64,000 nt of DNA from Tsuneonella aeria. GTDB taxonomy: Bacteria; Pseudomonadota; Alphaproteobacteria; Sphingomonadales; Sphingomonadaceae. Location of the stretch: the NCBI RefSeq assembly GCF_009827495.1, contig NZ_WTZA01000001.1, positions 1,054,001-1,118,000 on the forward strand, written 5' to 3'. Shown here piece after piece: positions 35,998 to 46,153 of this stretch. The notes beneath the pieces are model-generated. The model searched no databases and had not been told where the DNA came from. It saw nothing but the letters and a program-made list of their open reading frames with translations. Each line of letters starts with the position of its first letter. Within the stretch, counting starts at the first letter, position 1. The position numbers and the translations under genes were made by a program.

Positions 35998-36944
35998 TCC
36001 GGTTCGTAGTCAGGCAGCTTCTGCCCGCCGATCAGGCCGCCCGCCCCCTGGCTTTCGATCTTTTCGGTGATCGCGCGCAGCGAACGGCTGGTTTCACGCA
36101 AGTCGCGGATGGTCGCCTCGGCCGCCGGAAGCGTACTTTCGGTAAGCTGGCGCGCGGCGGGTCGGGCGTCCTCCAGCGTCGCGGACAGCGACTTGGCCGC
36201 CCCGTCTGCCGAGGTCAGCGTGGTGCGCAGCTGCGCGGCCAGACTCTGGCCTTCCTGGTTGAGCAGGCGATCGGTCGATCCCATCACCTTTTCGAACTGG
36301 TCGAGGGACTCGGCCGCTTCGCGCAAGGTCACCTGCAACTCGGCCATAGTGCGCTGTACCTGCGGCGTTGCCTGCGAAAGGTCCGCCGTCATCTGGTTGG
36401 TGTTGGCCAGAATGCCGGCGATCGAGGCCTGGTTGCGGTCCGACATCAGCACCGTCAGCCGCTCGGTCAGCGTGGCCAGCCGTTCCAGCAGTAGCGGCGC
36501 GTTTGAGAGGATCGCGCTGAAGCCGCCGGCCTTGGGCGGAATGATCGGCACACCTTCGGTGCAAGCGGTGGTCTCGCAGGTGATCGGCGGCGCGCCGCTG
36601 CGTGCCCCGTCCAGCAGGATCGTCGAAACCCCGGTGAAGCTGCCCTGGATCGTGGCCGTTGTGCCGACCAGAATCGGCACCTCTTCATTCACGGCGATAC
36701 GCACGCGGACGAACTGCGGGTCCTTTTCCCACAGCGCGATCTGCTTGACCTGGCCGGCCGGCACACCGGCAAAGCTGACCTGGCTCCCGTTCGCCAGCCC
36801 TTCCACCGACTGCTGGAAGAAGATGTCGTAATCGTTCTGTGCGCCTTTGTTGATACCGGCGAGCCAGACGATGAACACCGCGAGAGCCGCCAGCAGGAAC
36901 AGCGTCACCGCTCCCACCCAGATGTGATTGGCCCTTGTTTCCAT
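35994..36944 (-). CDS. mlaD: MlaD-family MCE substrate-binding protein
   Basis: 316 residues: one N-terminal membrane helix (VGAVTLFLLAALAVFIVWLA), an MCE domain at residues about 40-115 (YDIFFQQSVEGLANGSQVSF, GVPAGQVKQIAL, TTATIQGSFTGVSTILLDG), then a long helical stretch (residues 145-290) rich in Leu/Ala/Glu that could form a coiled coil. MlaD hexamers collect phospholipid in the periplasm for the MlaFE ABC transporter. It is longer than E. coli MlaD (about 180) because of the helical extension, as is usual in alphaproteobacteria. Confidence 0.92.
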   Translation of the reverse strand: METRANHIWVGAVTLFLLAALAVFIVWLAGINKGAQNDYDIFFQQSVEGLANGSQVSFAGVPAGQVKQIALWEKDPQFVRVRIAVNEEVPILVGTTATIQGSFTGVSTILLDGARSGAPPITCETTACTEGVPIIPPKAGGFSAILSNAPLLLERLATLTERLTVLMSDRNQASIAGILANTNQMTADLSQATPQVQRTMAELQVTLREAAESLDQFEKVMGSTDRLLNQEGQSLAAQLRTTLTSADGAAKSLSATLEDARPAARQLTESTLPAAEATIRDLRETSRSLRAITEKIESQGAGGLIGGQKLPDYEPE

Positions 36945-36954
36945 GCGCTTGTTC

Positions 36955-37875
36955 CTATGCCCCGCGCGGCGCGGACTTGTCCAACGATTTGGCGCGCGCC
37001 TGGCTCGCCTGGGCGGCGCGGCCGCGTGGACCGTTGAAATATTCCTCGATCCACGGATGGTCGGTTTCGAGCAGTTCGGGAATCGTCCCGACCGCGATGA
37101 CCCTGCGATCCGCCAGCACCGCCACCCTGTCGCAAATTTCGTACAGGGTATCGAGATCGTGCGTGATGAGGAACACCGTCAGCCCCAGGGCGCGTTGCAG
37201 GTCGCGCGTCAGCACATCGAACGCCGCGGCGCCGATCGGGTCGAGGCCGGCCGTGGGCTCGTCAAGGAACAACAATTCCGGATCCAGCGCCAGCGCGCGG
37301 GCGAGGCCGGCGCGCTTGCGCATCCCGCCCGAAAGTTCGGCCGGGTATTTCGCGACAGCTTCTTCGGGGAGGCCGGTCAGCATGACCTTGTACCGGGCGA
37401 TCTCGTGCATCAGGTCGGGCGCGATGTCGGGATAGAACTGCTTCAGCGGCACTTCCACGTTCTCGCCGACTGTCAGGGTGGAGAACAGAGCCCCTCCCTG
37501 GAACAGCACGCCCCAGCGATTGCGCACGCCCACCACTTCTTCTGGGTCCCCGTCGGTGAGCGACCGGCCGAACACCTCGACATGCCCTTCTGTGGGCGTC
37601 TGCAACCCGATGATGGAGCGCATGAGGACGGACTTGCCCGTGCCCGATCCGCCGACAACACCCAGGATCTCGCCCCGCCGGACCTTGAGCGACAGGTCTT
37701 CGTGCACCGTCTGTTCGCCGAAGCGGTTGGTAAGCCCCTCCACGACGATGGGATATTCGCCCCGGAACCGTTCGTAGCGGCTGTTGACGTCGGGATCCCC
37801 GAAATCCTCGAACAGGCCGGGCGTAACCGCCTGGTCGTCGGGCGGGCCGGAATCGCGCGGGTCGCTCATGCCCAA
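36955..37875 (-). CDS. mlaF: ABC transporter ATPase MlaF
   Basis: 306 residues, about 35 longer than E. coli MlaF at the N-terminus. Walker A is GVVGGSGTGKSVLMRS, the ABC signature is ELSGGMRKRAGLARALA, Walker B is ELLFLDEPTAGLDP, and the switch His is in FLITHDLD. It powers lipid movement through the MlaE permease at the inner membrane. ATG 37875 overlaps the end of mlaE by 10 nt. Confidence 0.95.
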   Translation of the reverse strand: MGMSDPRDSGPPDDQAVTPGLFEDFGDPDVNSRYERFRGEYPIVVEGLTNRFGEQTVHEDLSLKVRRGEILGVVGGSGTGKSVLMRSIIGLQTPTEGHVEVFGRSLTDGDPEEVVGVRNRWGVLFQGGALFSTLTVGENVEVPLKQFYPDIAPDLMHEIARYKVMLTGLPEEAVAKYPAELSGGMRKRAGLARALALDPELLFLDEPTAGLDPIGAAAFDVLTRDLQRALGLTVFLITHDLDTLYEICDRVAVLADRRVIAVGTIPELLETDHPWIEEYFNGPRGRAAQASQARAKSLDKSAPRGA

Positions 37876-38975
37876 CCTATGTTAGTGAAGAACACGGCGA
37901 AAAACGCGTCGAGCACGATGACCGTGAAGATCGCGAAGACGACGGCATTGGTCGTCCTAAGGCCGACCTCTTCCGAGTTCCCTTTGACTTTCATGCCCTG
38001 GTAACAGCCGGTCATTCCCACGATCAGGCCGAACACCGGCGCCTTCACCAGCCCGACCCACAAGTCGTAGATCGGCACGACATCCTTGACCCGCGCAAGG
38101 AACGTGCCGAACGGAATGCCCAGCGCCAGTTCGCCCACGACCGCGCCCCCGATGATCGCCATGCACGACGAATAGAAGCCAAGCATGATCATCATGAACG
38201 TGACCGCCAGTACGCGCGGCATGACCAGGGCTTCCATCGGCGAGATGCCGATCGTGCGCATCGCGTCCACTTCCTCGGTCAGCTTCATCGTGCCGATCTG
38301 CGCCGCGAAGGCGCTGCCCGATCGGCCGGCGACCATGATCGCGGTCATCAGCACGCCCAGTTCGCGCAAGGTGATGCGGCCGACGAGGTTCACCGTTAGC
38401 GATTCGGCGCCGAACTGCTGCAACTGTACCGCGCCCTGCTGTGCGATCACGATGCCGATAAGGAAGCTCATCAACCCGATGATGCCGAGCGCCGAGACGC
38501 CCACCAATTCCAGCTGGCGAACGAAGGCGGTGGTGCGGAAACGGCGCGGGTGGCGAATCAGGGTGCCGGCCGCGAGCAGGAACTGCCCGATGAAGCCGAC
38601 CGCGTTGGTCGTGCCGCGTCCCGCCGCGAACACGCGGTCCCCCACGCCGGAGGAAACTCGGGCGAAAAATGGCAAGCGATCCGGTGCGACATCGCCCTCC
38701 GCCTCCGTTCCCGCCAGCGCCTCGATAAGCCGCTCGGCCCGTTCGCTGGCGCCGGTGACGCGCGCGCCGGTGCGCCGCGCGACGCCCAGCGCCACCCATG
38801 TGCCCACGGTATCTATCTCGCGCACGGCCGACAGGTCGATCGAATCGAGCGGCCCGTCCACTTCGCGCAGGCGCCGGTCGACACCGGCGATAGTCGAAAC
38901 GAGGTAGTTGCCCGAGAGCGCCAGCCGCCGGCCCCCGTTCGCCTCGTCTATCGTGAAGTCCGCCCCGTCGATCAT
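37866..38975 (-). CDS. mlaE: ABC permease MlaE with N-terminal STAS domain
   Basis: 369 residues. The first 95 or so are a STAS-type domain ([17 protein letters not shown], then [19 protein letters not shown]), the function supplied by separate MlaB in E. coli. The rest is the MlaE permease with about five or six helices. [20 protein letters not shown] and [20 protein letters not shown] are the family core, and [20 protein letters not shown] the coupling helix. The fusion explains the absence of mlaB. It is the first gene of the mlaEFD-lipoprotein operon and divergent from valS. Confidence 0.95.
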   Translation of the reverse strand: MIDGADFTIDEANGGRRLALSGNYLVSTIAGVDRRLREVDGPLDSIDLSAVREIDTVGTWVALGVARRTGARVTGASERAERLIEALAGTEAEGDVAPDRLPFFARVSSGVGDRVFAAGRGTTNAVGFIGQFLLAAGTLIRHPRRFRTTAFVRQLELVGVSALGIIGLMSFLIGIVIAQQGAVQLQQFGAESLTVNLVGRITLRELGVLMTAIMVAGRSGSAFAAQIGTMKLTEEVDAMRTIGISPMEALVMPRVLAVTFMMIMLGFYSSCMAIIGGAVVGELALGIPFGTFLARVKDVVPIYDLWVGLVKAPVFGLIVGMTGCYQGMKVKGNSEEVGLRTTNAVVFAIFTVIVLDAFFAVFFTNIGWA

Positions 38976-39107
38976 GCAGCGCCAGCGTATGCGGCGAAAC
39001 GCGCGTCGTCACAAGCGTCGGAAATTCAGTGCCCTGCGCGGCTGAGCGGCCGCCGCGATGCGCTGGGCCGTTGCGCGGGCGCGGGGGCGCTGGCATGGCC
39101 CGGCGCG

Positions 39108-41792
39108 ATGACCAGCGCACTCGACAAGACTTTCGACCCGGCCGCCATCGAAGCGCGCTGGTACGACCACTGGGAAACGAACGGCCTGTTCCGGCCCGAT
39201 CGGCCGGGGGCCGAGCCTTTCACGATCGTCAACCCGCCGCCCAATGTGACCGGATCGCTCCACATCGGCCACGCGCTCGACAACACGCTGCAGGACGTGG
39301 TCATCCGGTACGAACGACTGCGCGGCAAGGATGCGCTGTGGGTGGTCGGCACGGATCACGCCGGCATCGCCACGCAAATGGTCGTGGAACGTCAGCTTGA
39401 GGAGCGACAGGACAAGCGCACGAACCATTCACGCGAGGATTTCGTGGAGAAGGTCTGGGCGTGGAAGGCGGAGAGTGGAGGCACGATCACGCGCCAACTG
39501 CGCCGGCTCGGCTGTTCGATGGACTGGGGCCGCGAACAGTTCACGATGGACCCGCACTTCACCGCCGCGGTCACGAAAGTCTTCGTCGACCTGCACCGCA
39601 AGGGGCTGATCTACCGCGACAAGCGACTGGTGAACTGGGACCCGCGGCTGAAGACCGCGATCTCCGACCTGGAGGTCGAGACGCGCGAGACCAAGGGCGG
39701 GTTCTGGCGCTTCCGCTACCCCTTCGCCGATGGTTCCGGCGCGGTCGAGGTCGCCACGACCCGGCCGGAAACGATGCTGGCCGACATGGCCGTGGCCGTC
39801 CATCCGGACGACACACGCTATGCAGGCGTGATCGGCAAGGAAATCCTCCAGCCCATCACCGGCCGCCGGTTCGCGGTGGTGGCCGACGAGCACGCCGATC
39901 CCGAACTCGGCAGCGGCGTGGTGAAGATCACGCCGGGGCACGACTTCAACGATTTCGAAGTGGGCAAGCGCGCCGGCATCCGGCCGGGCGACATGCTCAA
40001 CATGTTCGATGCCGAAGCGCGCGTGGTCCAGACGGCAGATGGGCTGATCCCCGCCGAATTCATCGGCATGGACCGCTTCGACGCGCGCGCGCTGGTGGTG
40101 CAGCGGATGAAGGAGGCGGGCTTCCTCATTCCCCACGTGACGCGCGATGTGGACGGCGCGGCGGTGGAGGCGGACTTCGAACCCCGCACGATCCAGACTC
40201 CGTTCGGCGATCGCGGCGGCGTGGTGATCGAACCATGGCTGACCGACCAGTGGTACGTCGATGCCGCCACGCTGGCGAAGCAGCCGATCGAGGCGGTGCG
40301 CAGCGGCGAGATCGAGATTGTCCCGAAGACCTGGGAAAAGACGTTCTTCAACTGGATGGAGAACATCCAGCCGTGGTGCGTCAGCCGCCAGCTGTGGTGG
40401 GGGCACCGGATTCCGGCCTGGTACGATGGTGCGGGGAATGTCTTCGTCGCGGAAACGGAGGCGGAGGCCCAGGAGCAGGCCGGCGAAGGCGTAACCCTGA
40501 CCCGCGACGAAGACGTGCTGGACACGTGGTTCTCCTCCGCGCTCTGGCCGTTCGCCACGCTTGGGTGGCCTGAGCAGACGGAGCTACTGGACCGCCACTA
40601 CCCCAACGATCTCCTCATTTCCGGCTTCGACATCCTGTTCTTCTGGGATGCTCGCATGGCAATGATGGGCTATTTCAACATGGGCCAACAGCCGTGGAAG
40701 CGGCTCTACCTCCATGGCCTGGTGCGCGCGGCGGACGGGCAGAAGATGTCGAAGTCCAAGGGCAACGTGGTCGATCCACTTGGCCTTATCGACCGGTTCG
40801 GCGCCGATGCGCTGCGCTTCTTCATGGCGGCGATGGAAAGCCAGGGCCGCGACGTGAAGATGGATGAAAGCCGGGTGGAGGGTTACCGCAACTTCGCCAC
40901 CAAGCTGTGGAACGCGGCCCGTTTCTGCCAGGCGAACGGCATCGGCGCCAGCAGGACGCTGGCCGCGCCCGCCGCGACCAGCGCCGTCAACCGCTGGATC
41001 GTGGGCGAAGTCGTCGCCACGCAGGCCCTGCTCGACAAGGCCATGGCCGACTTGCGCTTCGACGCCGCGGCTGGCGCCATCTATCACTTCGCGTGGGATA
41101 CCTTCTGCGACTGGTACCTGGAGCTGATCAAGGGCGCGATCGATGACGAGACGAAGGCTGTCGCCGGCTGGGTGCTCGACCAGATCCTCGTCATGCTGCA
41201 CCCGTTCATGCCCTTCGTGACCGAAGAGCTGTGGCACGCGCAGGCCCGCCTGACGGGGGACGTGCGGCCATACGATCTGATCGTGGCGCAATGGCCAGCG
41301 CCGGACGCGGCGGCCGATCCGGCGGCGAAGGCCGAAGTCGAATGGCTGATCGACCTGACGCGCAGCCTGCGTACCGCGAAGAACGAACTCGGCCTCGCCC
41401 CAGGCACGAAGCTGGAGGCTTGGCTGGCAACCCCGTCGGACACGGCGGCCAGGGTCCTGTCCGCGAACCAGGCCGCGCTCGAGCGGGTGGCCCGGCTCAC
41501 CGCGGTGCACGTAGCGCCCGCGCCCGAGGGAGCGGCGATGCAGATCGGCGCGGGCGGCGACGCGCTCGTGATCCCGCTCGAAGGGTTGATCGACATCGCG
41601 TCCGAAAAAGCCCGCCTTTCCAAAGCACTCGCCGCGTCCGAGAAAGAGGCGCAGGCGCTGGCCGGCCGGCTCAATAACGCCAGCTTTGTGGAGCGGGCGA
41701 AGCCCGAGGCGGTCGAAAAGGCACGCGCCGATCACGCGCATCACGCAGGGGAATCAGAGCGCATCCGCGCGGCGCTGGAGCGGCTCGGCTGA
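39108..41792 (+). CDS. valS: Valyl-tRNA synthetase
   Basis: 894 residues from ATG 39108. The class I motifs are [18 protein letters not shown] (HIGH) and [15 protein letters not shown] (KMSKS). The CP1 editing domain includes [18 protein letters not shown]. The anticodon-binding domain has [17 protein letters not shown], and the C-terminal coiled-coil arm ([19 protein letters not shown]) ends the protein. The frame stays open more than 550 bp upstream on the plus strand over the mlaE gene, but only the ATG at 39108 begins ValS homology. Confidence 0.98.
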   Translation: MTSALDKTFDPAAIEARWYDHWETNGLFRPDRPGAEPFTIVNPPPNVTGSLHIGHALDNTLQDVVIRYERLRGKDALWVVGTDHAGIATQMVVERQLEERQDKRTNHSREDFVEKVWAWKAESGGTITRQLRRLGCSMDWGREQFTMDPHFTAAVTKVFVDLHRKGLIYRDKRLVNWDPRLKTAISDLEVETRETKGGFWRFRYPFADGSGAVEVATTRPETMLADMAVAVHPDDTRYAGVIGKEILQPITGRRFAVVADEHADPELGSGVVKITPGHDFNDFEVGKRAGIRPGDMLNMFDAEARVVQTADGLIPAEFIGMDRFDARALVVQRMKEAGFLIPHVTRDVDGAAVEADFEPRTIQTPFGDRGGVVIEPWLTDQWYVDAATLAKQPIEAVRSGEIEIVPKTWEKTFFNWMENIQPWCVSRQLWWGHRIPAWYDGAGNVFVAETEAEAQEQAGEGVTLTRDEDVLDTWFSSALWPFATLGWPEQTELLDRHYPNDLLISGFDILFFWDARMAMMGYFNMGQQPWKRLYLHGLVRAADGQKMSKSKGNVVDPLGLIDRFGADALRFFMAAMESQGRDVKMDESRVEGYRNFATKLWNAARFCQANGIGASRTLAAPAATSAVNRWIVGEVVATQALLDKAMADLRFDAAAGAIYHFAWDTFCDWYLELIKGAIDDETKAVAGWVLDQILVMLHPFMPFVTEELWHAQARLTGDVRPYDLIVAQWPAPDAAADPAAKAEVEWLIDLTRSLRTAKNELGLAPGTKLEAWLATPSDTAARVLSANQAALERVARLTAVHVAPAPEGAAMQIGAGGDALVIPLEGLIDIASEKARLSKALAASEKEAQALAGRLNNASFVERAKPEAVEKARADHAHHAGESERIRAALERLG

Positions 41793-41885
41793 ACCGGCGG
41801 CGAAAAGTCCGCTTACGGGCCCACTCCGTTGCTTTGTCCTGTGAAACGGACGGCGCATTAGCCCGGATTTTACCCCCAAAGGCCC

Positions 41886-41901
41886 TGTAACATGTGTAAC
41901 A
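41886..41901 (+). promoter_or_regulatory. TGTAACA direct repeat upstream of queE
   Basis: TGTAACA-TG-TGTAACA, two perfect 7-bp direct repeats, one turn apart (9 bp), 32 bp before the GTG start at 41933. It has the look of an operator but no regulator is identified. Confidence 0.3.
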
Positions 41902-41932
41902 CGGCCCAGTCTCAAGCGGGCGGAGCGGAACG

Positions 41933-42667
41933 GTGAACCTCATCCTCGCCACAGACAACAGCGGCGGGCCGGAGATTTTCTCGTCGCTCCAGGGTGAAGG
42001 ACTGTCGGCCGGCGTCCCGTGCACTTTCGTCCGCCTCAGCCGCTGCAATCTCGCCTGCGTCTGGTGCGACACGGCCTATACCTGGCGCTTCGAAGGGGAC
42101 GCGCGTCCGCACCGGGACGGAATCGCCTTCAATCGCCGGGTCAACCAGGTGACCCTGTCGGTCGCTGAAACGGCTGCGGCGATTGACCGCCATACTCCGC
42201 GCCGGCTGGTGATCACCGGCGGCGAGCCACTGCTACAGGGCGCCGCGCTGGCGGAACTGGCCGCGAGTCTTCGCGGTTACGCTATCGAGGTGGAGACAAA
42301 CGGCACCGTGGCCCCGCATCGCCGGTTCGACGGGTATGTCGAACACTACACGGTCAGCCCCAAGCTGGCGCACAGCGGCAACGCGCGCGAACTCGCGCTC
42401 GACCCGGTCCGTTTGTCGGCCTGGGCGGCGGAGCCGCGCGCCTGGTTCAAGTTCGTGATCGCCCGGCCCGCCGACGTGGAAGAGGTGCTGGCGATCCAGG
42501 CCCGCTTCGCCATCGCGCCGAACCGCATCTACCTGATGCCCGAAGGTACCGGCAGCGCCGCCTTGCGCGAACGCACGTCGTGGTTGGCGGACCTGTGCCT
42601 GCGCCACGGCTTTCGCCTTTCGGACCGGCTGCATATCCACCTCTACGGCGACACGCGGGGGACCTGA
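41933..42667 (+). CDS. queE: 7-carboxy-7-deazaguanine synthase
   Basis: 244 residues from GTG 41933. A radical SAM enzyme contracting the pterin ring to make CDG, an early intermediate of queuosine. GPEIFSSLQGEGLSAGVPC leads to the [4Fe-4S] motif CNLACVWC (CxxxCxxC), followed by VITGGEPLLQG and EVETNGTVAPHRRFD. The C-terminal part (KFVIARPADVEEVLAIQARF, then YLMPEGT) is typical. queC and queD are not in this window. It follows valS after a 140-bp gap. Confidence 0.94.
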   Translation: MNLILATDNSGGPEIFSSLQGEGLSAGVPCTFVRLSRCNLACVWCDTAYTWRFEGDARPHRDGIAFNRRVNQVTLSVAETAAAIDRHTPRRLVITGGEPLLQGAALAELAASLRGYAIEVETNGTVAPHRRFDGYVEHYTVSPKLAHSGNARELALDPVRLSAWAAEPRAWFKFVIARPADVEEVLAIQARFAIAPNRIYLMPEGTGSAALRERTSWLADLCLRHGFRLSDRLHIHLYGDTRGT

Positions 42668-42673
42668 CGGGCG

Positions 42674-44359
42674 TTACTTGCCCTGGCTGCGCCAGCGCTG
42701 GACGATTCGGTGGACCCGCTCTTCCTCGCCCCCGCTCTGGCGCCACAGGTCCACGAAGCTCGGGTCTTCGGAAGCCGGGCGCTTCTGTTCGTCGAGGTTG
42801 TCGAAGCTGACCCGGATCGGAATCGCAACACCTTCGCCGCAGATGATGCACTCGCGGTTGCGAAGCGCCGGGATGGAATCGAGGAACCCGCGCGCGCCTT
42901 CGGGCATCGCGGCCTTCACGAACGCCTGGTCGCGATCGTTGTTGAGACGCATGGAAATGATCGTGCCGCACTGGCTCAGAACGCCTTCGGCAAGGTCGCT
43001 GGGGCGCTGGGTGATGAGGCCCAGGCTGATGCCGTATTTGCGGCCTTCCTTGGCGATGCGGCTGAGGATCTTGCCGACCGACGATCCGTCGGCGTTCTTC
43101 TCGCTGGGCACGTACCGGTGCGCTTCTTCGCACACCAGCAGGATGGGCCGCGTGCGTTCTTCCCGCCCCCAGATCGCGAAGTCGAACACCAGGCGGCTCA
43201 GCACGGCGACGACCGTGCTGGTGATGTCGCTCGGCACGCCGGACACGTCGATGATGGCGATCGGCTTGCCCGCGCTTGGCATGCGGAAGATGCGGGCCAG
43301 GAATTCGGCCATCGTATCCCCGACCAGCATGCCGGAGAACATGAACTGGTACCGGGGATCGGTTTTCAGCTCGTCCAGCTTGGTCTTGATGCGCATGTAC
43401 GGCGCCGAATTGGTCGCCTTATCGAGCTTGCCCATCTCGTTCTGCACCTCGTTGGAGAGGTCTGAGAGGAGATAGGGCACAGGCGAATCGACGGTGATCT
43501 TGCCCATCGTTTCGGCCAGTCGGTTCTTGGACCGGGCGCGCAGGAGGCACTTTGCCAGAATGTCCTGGTCGGTCTGCCGGTCGTTGCCGCTGCTGGAGAG
43601 GAGCACCTCGCAGTGCTCTTCGAAGTTCATCAGCCAGTACGGCATCTGCAGGTTGCTGACGTCGAGGATCAGGCCGGTATTGCGGAACGCGGCGGAGTAT
43701 TCGCCGTGCGGGTCGATCATCACGATGTGCCCGTCGGGCGCGGCATCGCAGATGCGGTGAAGGATCAGGGCGGCGCTGGTCGACTTGCCGGTGCCGGTCG
43801 ATCCCAGCAGCGCGAAATGCTTGCCCAGCATCGCATCGATATACAGCCCGGCGCGAATATCCTTCGTGGGATAGACCGTGCCGATCTGGATGTTGGAGCG
43901 CCCGTCGCTGGCGTAGATCTGGCGCAGGTCGGCGGTCGTGGCTGGATAGATCAGCGCACCCGGAATGGGATAGCGGGTGACGCCGCGGCGGAACCCGTTG
44001 ATGCGGCCCGTCAGCTTTTCCTCGTTGCCCTCGCCCAGGAAGTCGATGTTGGCGATGATGCCGCCGCCGCTGCGCCGATCCTGCTTCTGGTTGCGCACGC
44101 TGGCGAGCAGCCAGGCGTTGCCGACGCGGATCTTGATCTGGCTGCCCACCTGGCCCGCCAGCGCGACCGAGGGGTCTTCATCCGCCATGCATTCGTTGAG
44201 CCGTTGCAGGTCGAGCGCAATCTGTGATCCCGAACCCGCGATCTCCAGCACGACGCCGATTGGCTGCATCGCGTTTTCGGCAGACGCGTTCGACGTGCCG
44301 CCAGCAGCGGGCGCCGCGTCCTCGAAATCGTTGAAAGCCTGCTTGTTAACGTCGTCCAT
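42674..44359 (-). CDS. HerA-like hexameric ATPase (DUF87)
   Basis: 561 residues from ATG 44359 (MDDVNKQAF). N-terminal HAS-barrel-like region, then FtsK/HerA-type ATPase: Walker A is FALLGSTGTGKSTSAALIL, Walker B is RPILLVCEEAHRYVP. ARIAKEGRKYGISLGLITQRP near residue 450 is the arginine-finger region. Bacterial HerA-like ATPases act in DNA processing or defence, usually with a nuclease such as NurA. No nuclease gene is adjacent; queE is convergent and the TIGR02186 gene lies upstream on the same strand. The function in this housekeeping setting is unknown. Confidence 0.88.
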   Translation of the reverse strand: MDDVNKQAFNDFEDAAPAAGGTSNASAENAMQPIGVVLEIAGSGSQIALDLQRLNECMADEDPSVALAGQVGSQIKIRVGNAWLLASVRNQKQDRRSGGGIIANIDFLGEGNEEKLTGRINGFRRGVTRYPIPGALIYPATTADLRQIYASDGRSNIQIGTVYPTKDIRAGLYIDAMLGKHFALLGSTGTGKSTSAALILHRICDAAPDGHIVMIDPHGEYSAAFRNTGLILDVSNLQMPYWLMNFEEHCEVLLSSSGNDRQTDQDILAKCLLRARSKNRLAETMGKITVDSPVPYLLSDLSNEVQNEMGKLDKATNSAPYMRIKTKLDELKTDPRYQFMFSGMLVGDTMAEFLARIFRMPSAGKPIAIIDVSGVPSDITSTVVAVLSRLVFDFAIWGREERTRPILLVCEEAHRYVPSEKNADGSSVGKILSRIAKEGRKYGISLGLITQRPSDLAEGVLSQCGTIISMRLNNDRDQAFVKAAMPEGARGFLDSIPALRNRECIICGEGVAIPIRVSFDNLDEQKRPASEDPSFVDLWRQSGGEEERVHRIVQRWRSQGK

Positions 44360-44440
44360 CACTGCCCTGCCCCTGGCGTTCCCTTGTCGGGAGGCCATGG
44401 GGCCGGTGCGGTTAAGATCGGGTCAATGCCTGCGGCCTGT

Positions 44441-45196
44441 CTAGACGAGCGCGAACAGCCGCCCGGCCATCCATCCCATTCCGATCGACAGCGCAACCGC
44501 CAGGATGCCGTAGAAGAACGCCTGCTCCTGCGCGAACACCTCGACGAAACGCTCGAACCCGACTTTCCTGACCTCGACCTCGGCGACAGCAGAGGCGACC
44601 ACCCGCCCGCGATCCACGGCGAACGTTTCGGCGGTATACGTCCCCGTCTGCACCCGCGATGGAAGGTTGATGCGGGCCTGGTAAAGGACATCTTCGCTGA
44701 TGGTGACCCCGCGCATGTCCTCCGCATAAAGGCCCTGACGCCGCTTGAGGTCGACCAGCCCTTCGCGGAAACGCTGCTGTTCGGCCGGGTCTATCTCTCC
44801 GGTGGGAGAAAGCTGGATGAAATCGGTGCCGAATTCGTAGATCGCGGCGGTTTTCTCGTCGACGATCTCCGCGATCGGGCGCGATGCGGCGACCGCAAAG
44901 AACGAGGGCGCGGAGCGGAAGTCGGTGCTGGCGGCGTTGATCCAAAGGCCGCCGACCTTGGATTTCTCCCGCAGGCGGATCGGCGCGGTCGGGCCCTTGA
45001 GCACCACCACCACGTCGTACGGCCGTTCCGCCCGGACGCCGCGAGGGTCGAGAACCGCGCCGAACAGCAGCAGCTCCGTACCCGTGAACCCCTGGCGCAC
45101 ACGCACTTCGTGCTGGCTGACTTCCGGCACCAGGATCGGGTCCCGCTGCGCGGTCAGCGCCAGGAATGACAGGATAAGGAACAGGCCCCGGATCAC
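44441..45196 (-). CDS. TIGR02186 family membrane-anchored protein
   Basis: 251 residues from GTG 45196. One hydrophobic segment at each end (VIRGLFLILSFLALTA, and GILAVALSIGMGWMAGRLFA) brackets a periplasmic-type beta-rich domain: HEVRVRQGFTGTELLLFGAV, YDVVVVLKGPTAPIRLREK, GLWINAASTDF. This is the uncharacterised TIGR02186 family. Its start overlaps the stop of the TauE-type gene (GTGA at 45193-45196), so the two are translationally coupled. The periplasmic part may be a partner for the transporter. Confidence 0.8.
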   Translation of the reverse strand: MIRGLFLILSFLALTAQRDPILVPEVSQHEVRVRQGFTGTELLLFGAVLDPRGVRAERPYDVVVVLKGPTAPIRLREKSKVGGLWINAASTDFRSAPSFFAVAASRPIAEIVDEKTAAIYEFGTDFIQLSPTGEIDPAEQQRFREGLVDLKRRQGLYAEDMRGVTISEDVLYQARINLPSRVQTGTYTAETFAVDRGRVVASAVAEVEVRKVGFERFVEVFAQEQAFFYGILAVALSIGMGWMAGRLFALV

Positions 45197-46107
45197 AGCC
45201 GCGAAACCGTATAGATTTCGTCGGGGCGGACACCCAGGCCGAACAGCATCCGCAGCGCGATCAGCAGCACGATCGCGGCGAGGATCAGGCGCAGCGCCTC
45301 CGGCTTCGCCTTCTGGGCGAGTTGCGAGCCGATCTGCGCGCCCGAGACCGAACCCAGGAGGAGGAGCGCTGCCAGCACGAGGTCGACAGCCTTGGTGGTA
45401 AGGGCATGCGTCATCGTGGTGACCATCGTGACGAACAGGATGTTGAACAGGCTCGTACCTACGACCACACCTGCGCTCATGCCCAGGATGTAGAGCATGG
45501 CCGGCACCAGTATGAACCCGCCGCCCACCCCCATCAGCATCGTCAGGATGCCCACCAGGACGCCAAGAATGAGTGGCGCGAGCGGAGAGATATAAAGCCC
45601 CGACTTGTAGAATCGCCACCGGCCGGGGAGGCCGGCGATCAGCGGATGGTGGCGGCGTTTGGCCGCGCGCGGCTTGTCGCCGCCCTTGTTGGCGCGAAGG
45701 GTGCCGATCGCTTCCCGCGCCATCAGAATGCCAATCGTGCCGAGCATCACGACATAGAGGATGGAGATAACCGTATCGATCTGGCCGACCGACTGGAAGA
45801 AACGGAACAGCAGGGCGCCGATCAGGCTACCGATGATGCCGCCGGCGACCGTCACCATGCCCATGCGGTAATCGACGCCCCCGCGCCGGTTGTGCGCAAG
45901 CACGCCCGAAACGCTGGCACCGGTCACCTGGGTCGAGGCGGAGGCGGCGGCAACAGTCGGGGGGATGCCGTAGAAGATGAGCAGGGGCGTGGTCAGGAAA
46001 CCGCCGCCCACTCCGAACAGCCCCGAAAGGACACCGGTGAGGGCGCCGAGCGCGACGATGACCAGCCCGTTGACCGACAGATTCGCGATCGGAAGGTACA
46101 CGTCCAT
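45193..46107 (-). CDS. TauE/SafE (TSUP) family membrane transporter
   Basis: 304 residues, about eight helices in two repeats. Each half has the TSUP glycine-rich motif: GVLSGLFGVGGGFLTTPLLI and GILTMLMGVGGGFILVPAML. Members carry sulfite, sulfoacetate, or other sulfur anions. VAAASASTQVTGASVSGVLAH lies after the first repeat. It pairs with the TIGR02186 gene through a 4-nt overlap; this pairing recurs in alphaproteobacteria. No sulfur metabolism gene is adjacent, so the substrate is open. Confidence 0.9.
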   Translation of the reverse strand: MDVYLPIANLSVNGLVIVALGALTGVLSGLFGVGGGFLTTPLLIFYGIPPTVAAASASTQVTGASVSGVLAHNRRGGVDYRMGMVTVAGGIIGSLIGALLFRFFQSVGQIDTVISILYVVMLGTIGILMAREAIGTLRANKGGDKPRAAKRRHHPLIAGLPGRWRFYKSGLYISPLAPLILGVLVGILTMLMGVGGGFILVPAMLYILGMSAGVVVGTSLFNILFVTMVTTMTHALTTKAVDLVLAALLLLGSVSGAQIGSQLAQKAKPEALRLILAAIVLLIALRMLFGLGVRPDEIYTVSRL

Positions 46108-46153
46108 CGTCTGGCCCTACCCCGTGCTGCGGCGCGAATGAAGGTGCGCGGGG

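Noticed and set aside
38550..39107. Upstream extension of valS
   Set aside because: Runs antisense to mlaE and has no synthetase homology; ATG 39108 fits the family start.
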